Made by a program: the position numbers and the translations under genes
Shown here: in pieces, positions 61,891-64,000 of the stretch
Layout: each line of letters starts with the position of its first letter
Position numbering within the stretch: position 1 is the stretch's first letter
Notes under the pieces: generated by a model
The model's input: only the letters and a program-made list of their open reading frames with translations
Told to the model about the DNA's origin: nothing
Databases searched by the model: none
Source: CAIXSC01 sp046349915
GTDB taxonomy: Bacteria; Planctomycetota; Planctomycetia; Pirellulales; Pirellulaceae
Direction: 5' to 3'
Assembly (NCBI GenBank): GCA_046349915.1
Contig: JAXMBL010000003.1
Span: forward strand, 2,356,001 to 2,420,000
DNA: 64,000 bases

Positions 61891-63192
61891 TTACCGGGCC
61901 GCCGGTGAAGACTCCCCATTAGAACCCGAGTCACCGGCGCCTTCGCCCACTTCGCATGGTTCTTTGGGGTCGAGTGCAAGAGTGGCATGTGGATCACACG
62001 CGGACGGCCTTCGAACTGGCATCAGGGTTGACAGCGACGATGCGATGCGCTGAAAGAATGAGGTTCGACTTGCACTACTGGTCGTGGACCGCGCATGGAG
62101 CCTTGCCAACGGCGGCCGCCCTTCGAGGATGCGTCCCAAGTCTTCAGAAAACATCTGCATGTCTTCATATCGACGGTCTGCTTGCTTGTCCAACGCCTTC
62201 ATGATCACGAAACTCAAATCCTCGGAAACGTTCGGATTAATGACATTGGGTGGGATAGTATCCTGCGTTGATACGTTCTGGAGAACCTCCCACGCGTTGT
62301 TACCGGAAACGGGCGTCTTGCCAGTTACCGCGTGGTACAGCGTCGCTCCCAGGCCGTACACATCAGTGTGCGGACCAATTCGGTCCACTCGACCCGCCGC
62401 CTGTTCTGGTGAGATGAACTGTGGGCTTCCCATCACTGAGCCGTGACGTGTCATTGAATCTAACAGGGGCGAGAGCTCGCCAGCAAACCGTCGAGTTTCA
62501 ACAGAACGCTTAAGAAAGATCTGCACGGCGTCGAGATTGAATGATTCGGTCGTTAGTCCCGAGCGTCCAGCGCATTTCATCGCTAAAGTCGTGACGAGTT
62601 CGTCACTGTCTTCGACCGGCAAGGAGTGCCTGTTTTCATTCACCATCTCCAGCAAATGGTCATCGAGTGTCGAAACGTCAAACGTGCAGCATGATTGGTT
62701 GACGACCGAAAGAGGGGCTGAAAACTTGACGAGGCCGAAATCGGAGACTCGCGGCAAGCCATCCTCGGCGATCAGAATGTTGGCGGGTTTTAAGTCCCGG
62801 TGAAGAATTCGCCTGCTGTGCGCATGAAACAACGCTTCGGCGACATGCTTGATGGTTGCAACTCGCCAACTCATGTCAAGAGCCGGTGACCTAGCCAAGT
62901 AATCGCTGAGACAGCCGTTCGTCGCGTAGTCCATCGCAATAAAGGGACAGCCCGAAACGACTCCAACATCCCGAATCTTGATAATACAGGGGTGATTCAA
63001 GCAAGCGTAAGCTTCCGCCTCAATGCGGAATCGAGCCAACTCTTCAATCGCCGCGTCCCGCCCGGCTAGCAGCATTTTGATTGCGTACTTGTAGTCGTTG
63101 TCTGCGCGCGTGGCGAAATACACAACTCCCATGCCGCCCGCACCAAGCTGCGATTTCAGTTGGTATCCTGGAATCCTGGGCAAGACAGTCAT
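61891..63192 (-). CDS. Ser/Thr protein kinase with unusually long activation segment
   Basis: A 433-residue soluble-looking kinase. The start is ATG 63192. The glycine loop is LGAGGMGVVYF, the ATP Lys is in YAIKMLL, the catalytic loop is HRDLKPANILI and the metal loop DFGLVKF. From DFG to SPEQ (GSPQFISPEQ) there are about 114 residues rather than the usual 20-35, so about 80 extra residues are inserted in the activation segment. The C-terminal tail (from about residue 355) is Ser/Arg-rich with no membrane helix. The cytochrome gene follows downstream on the same strand. Confidence 0.88.
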   Translation of the reverse strand: MTVLPRIPGYQLKSQLGAGGMGVVYFATRADNDYKYAIKMLLAGRDAAIEELARFRIEAEAYACLNHPCIIKIRDVGVVSGCPFIAMDYATNGCLSDYLARSPALDMSWRVATIKHVAEALFHAHSRRILHRDLKPANILIAEDGLPRVSDFGLVKFSAPLSVVNQSCCTFDVSTLDDHLLEMVNENRHSLPVEDSDELVTTLAMKCAGRSGLTTESFNLDAVQIFLKRSVETRRFAGELSPLLDSMTRHGSVMGSPQFISPEQAAGRVDRIGPHTDVYGLGATLYHAVTGKTPVSGNNAWEVLQNVSTQDTIPPNVINPNVSEDLSFVIMKALDKQADRRYEDMQMFSEDLGRILEGRPPLARLHARSTTSSASRTSFFQRIASSLSTLMPVRRPSACDPHATLALDPKEPCEVGEGAGDSGSNGESSPAAR

Positions 63193-64000
63193 CAAGCATG
63201 CTCCATTGGCCACCATGCTCCATCGGCCACAGTACGTCGTTGCGTACTCGGCGAACTACCGAAGACTACGATTCAAAAACGCCCGCCAGCGTCGGCTCCC
63301 GGCCACCGCATAGCTCTAGAAGGCCGCTGAGCGACGGACGATAGTCTAACGCCTGCTCTGCGTCGTTGCCAGCTTTGCTTTCGGCCGCGCGATTCGAAGC
63401 AGTCCGCAACGGATGGAGGCCATCTTTCCGCCTTCCCCCTTTGGTTGGCGCGGCTCGTCGCTTTCCCCGTCGGAGTTTCCGGCCATGGCTACCACTCGAT
63501 TCCAGTATCCCACGGGCGAGTCGTTCACGACTCAATGCTCGTTCTTCAAGCCGGAGGCTTGATAGCCATTAGCCGGTGGTTGAGCGAAGCGACACCCCCG
63601 GTTGGTTGCCTCGCTCGCTCACCGTAGATTCCACGACTGTTGCCTTTGCCTCCGGCAAAGCGGCATAAGCCGTCGCCCCGCGAAAGCCGGCTCTCGATGG
63701 CTGTCACTGGTCATTGGTCATTGGTCACTGTTAACACGAGGGACCTGACCAGCGGCGCCTTGCTGTGCGTTGTCACAACTCAATAAACGAGCGCGCGGAA
63801 GACCCCGCTTCGCTCGACCGAGGAAGGTCCGCGCTTTCGTACCCCATCGCTCGCAACGAGCGGCTCTTCAGGACAGAAATCAAGAGTACCAACAACGATC
63901 AACATGAGAAAACACTACGCGGCATGCACTTCCCGGCGTCATCGTACGCCCACATCGTCTCCTTCCACCGCCGCACAATCTAATCCTTCATAGGTGCGAT
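63193..64000. other. Region without a recognised gene; short heptamer relic
   Basis: No frame in these 808 bp has convincing coding features on either strand. A relic of the heptamer family reads tcactgg tcattgg tcattgg tcactgt at 63704-63731. A small palindrome aagccggaggctt occurs at about 63548-63560. Transcription signals for the kinase gene should lie near 63193-63300. Confidence 0.55.
63704..63731. repeat. Heptamer relic (TCATTGG family)
   Basis: Four heptamers related to TCATTGG stand at 63704, 63711, 63718 and 63725, in the same orientation as the array at 32995-33127. It shows the family is dispersed over at least 33 kb. Confidence 0.85.

Noticed and set aside
63266..63983. Several short frames at the right end of the window
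   Set aside because: They overlap each other on both strands, have no motif, and sit in a region with repeat relics.

Overview
The window is chromosomal DNA from a planctomycete, most likely of the Pirellulales. The evidence is the combination of a planctomycete-type (PVM) bacterial microcompartment operon, two Tat-exported DUF1501 proteins, giant surface proteins with the planctomycete N-terminal export motif (LEPRSLMA and a CENRDLMA variant), an ECF sigma factor next to a kinase with an anti-sigma-like zinc motif, an EpsH-type exosortase locus, and many intergenic repeats. No rRNA, tRNA, CRISPR array, prophage or insertion sequence was recognised.

Layout. (1) 1-15416, minus strand: one long operon for an exported polysaccharide plus an exosortase. 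In transcription order it encodes exosortase, Wzc-like tyrosine kinase/chain-length protein, giant TPR protein, EpsI-like protein, polysaccharide deacetylase, glycosyltransferase, O-antigen ligase-like protein, transglutaminase-like protein, Wzm permease and Wzt ATPase (cut by the window edge). Several genes overlap by ATGA. (2) 15417-16725: about five tandem 217-bp units without a gene. (3) 16726-19339, minus: methyltransferase, AlgH/YqgE and a KAS III enzyme. (4) 19566-24140, plus: CpsB-type phosphatase, an HETTH protein, a UDP-glucuronate epimerase-like enzyme, small proteins and a DJ-1/PfpI protein. (5) 24329-31561: a class I amidotransferase homologue without its cysteine, a second KAS III, an Asp-rich protein coupled to ileS, and purN. 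(6) 31597-34613, minus: two DUF1501 proteins separated by heptamer repeat arrays. (7) 34957-42819, plus: the microcompartment operon (DeoR regulator, PduL, two BMC-H, acetate kinase, three BMC-P, aldehyde dehydrogenase, a protein of unknown function, class II aldolase), which should degrade fucose/rhamnose-type sugars. (8) 42949-49386, plus: sigma factor, ZAS-kinase-DJ-1 fusion, and an exported glycosidase-like/Calx-beta/DJ-1 protein. (9) 49626-52251, minus: YbjN-like protein and an ABC-2 exporter. (10) 52591-58323, minus: a 1910-residue surface protein, divergent from a NarL-type two-component pair. (11) 60168-64000: hairpin repeats, small membrane proteins, a c-type cytochrome and a second Ser/Thr kinase, then about 0.8 kb without a recognisable gene.

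The most novel-looking elements are the neighbouring kinase-DJ-1 and surface-protein-DJ-1 fusions behind a sigma factor, the unknown microcompartment protein with an encapsulation-like helix, and the satellite-like heptamer arrays, which supply a start codon to purN and a stop codon to a DUF1501 gene.
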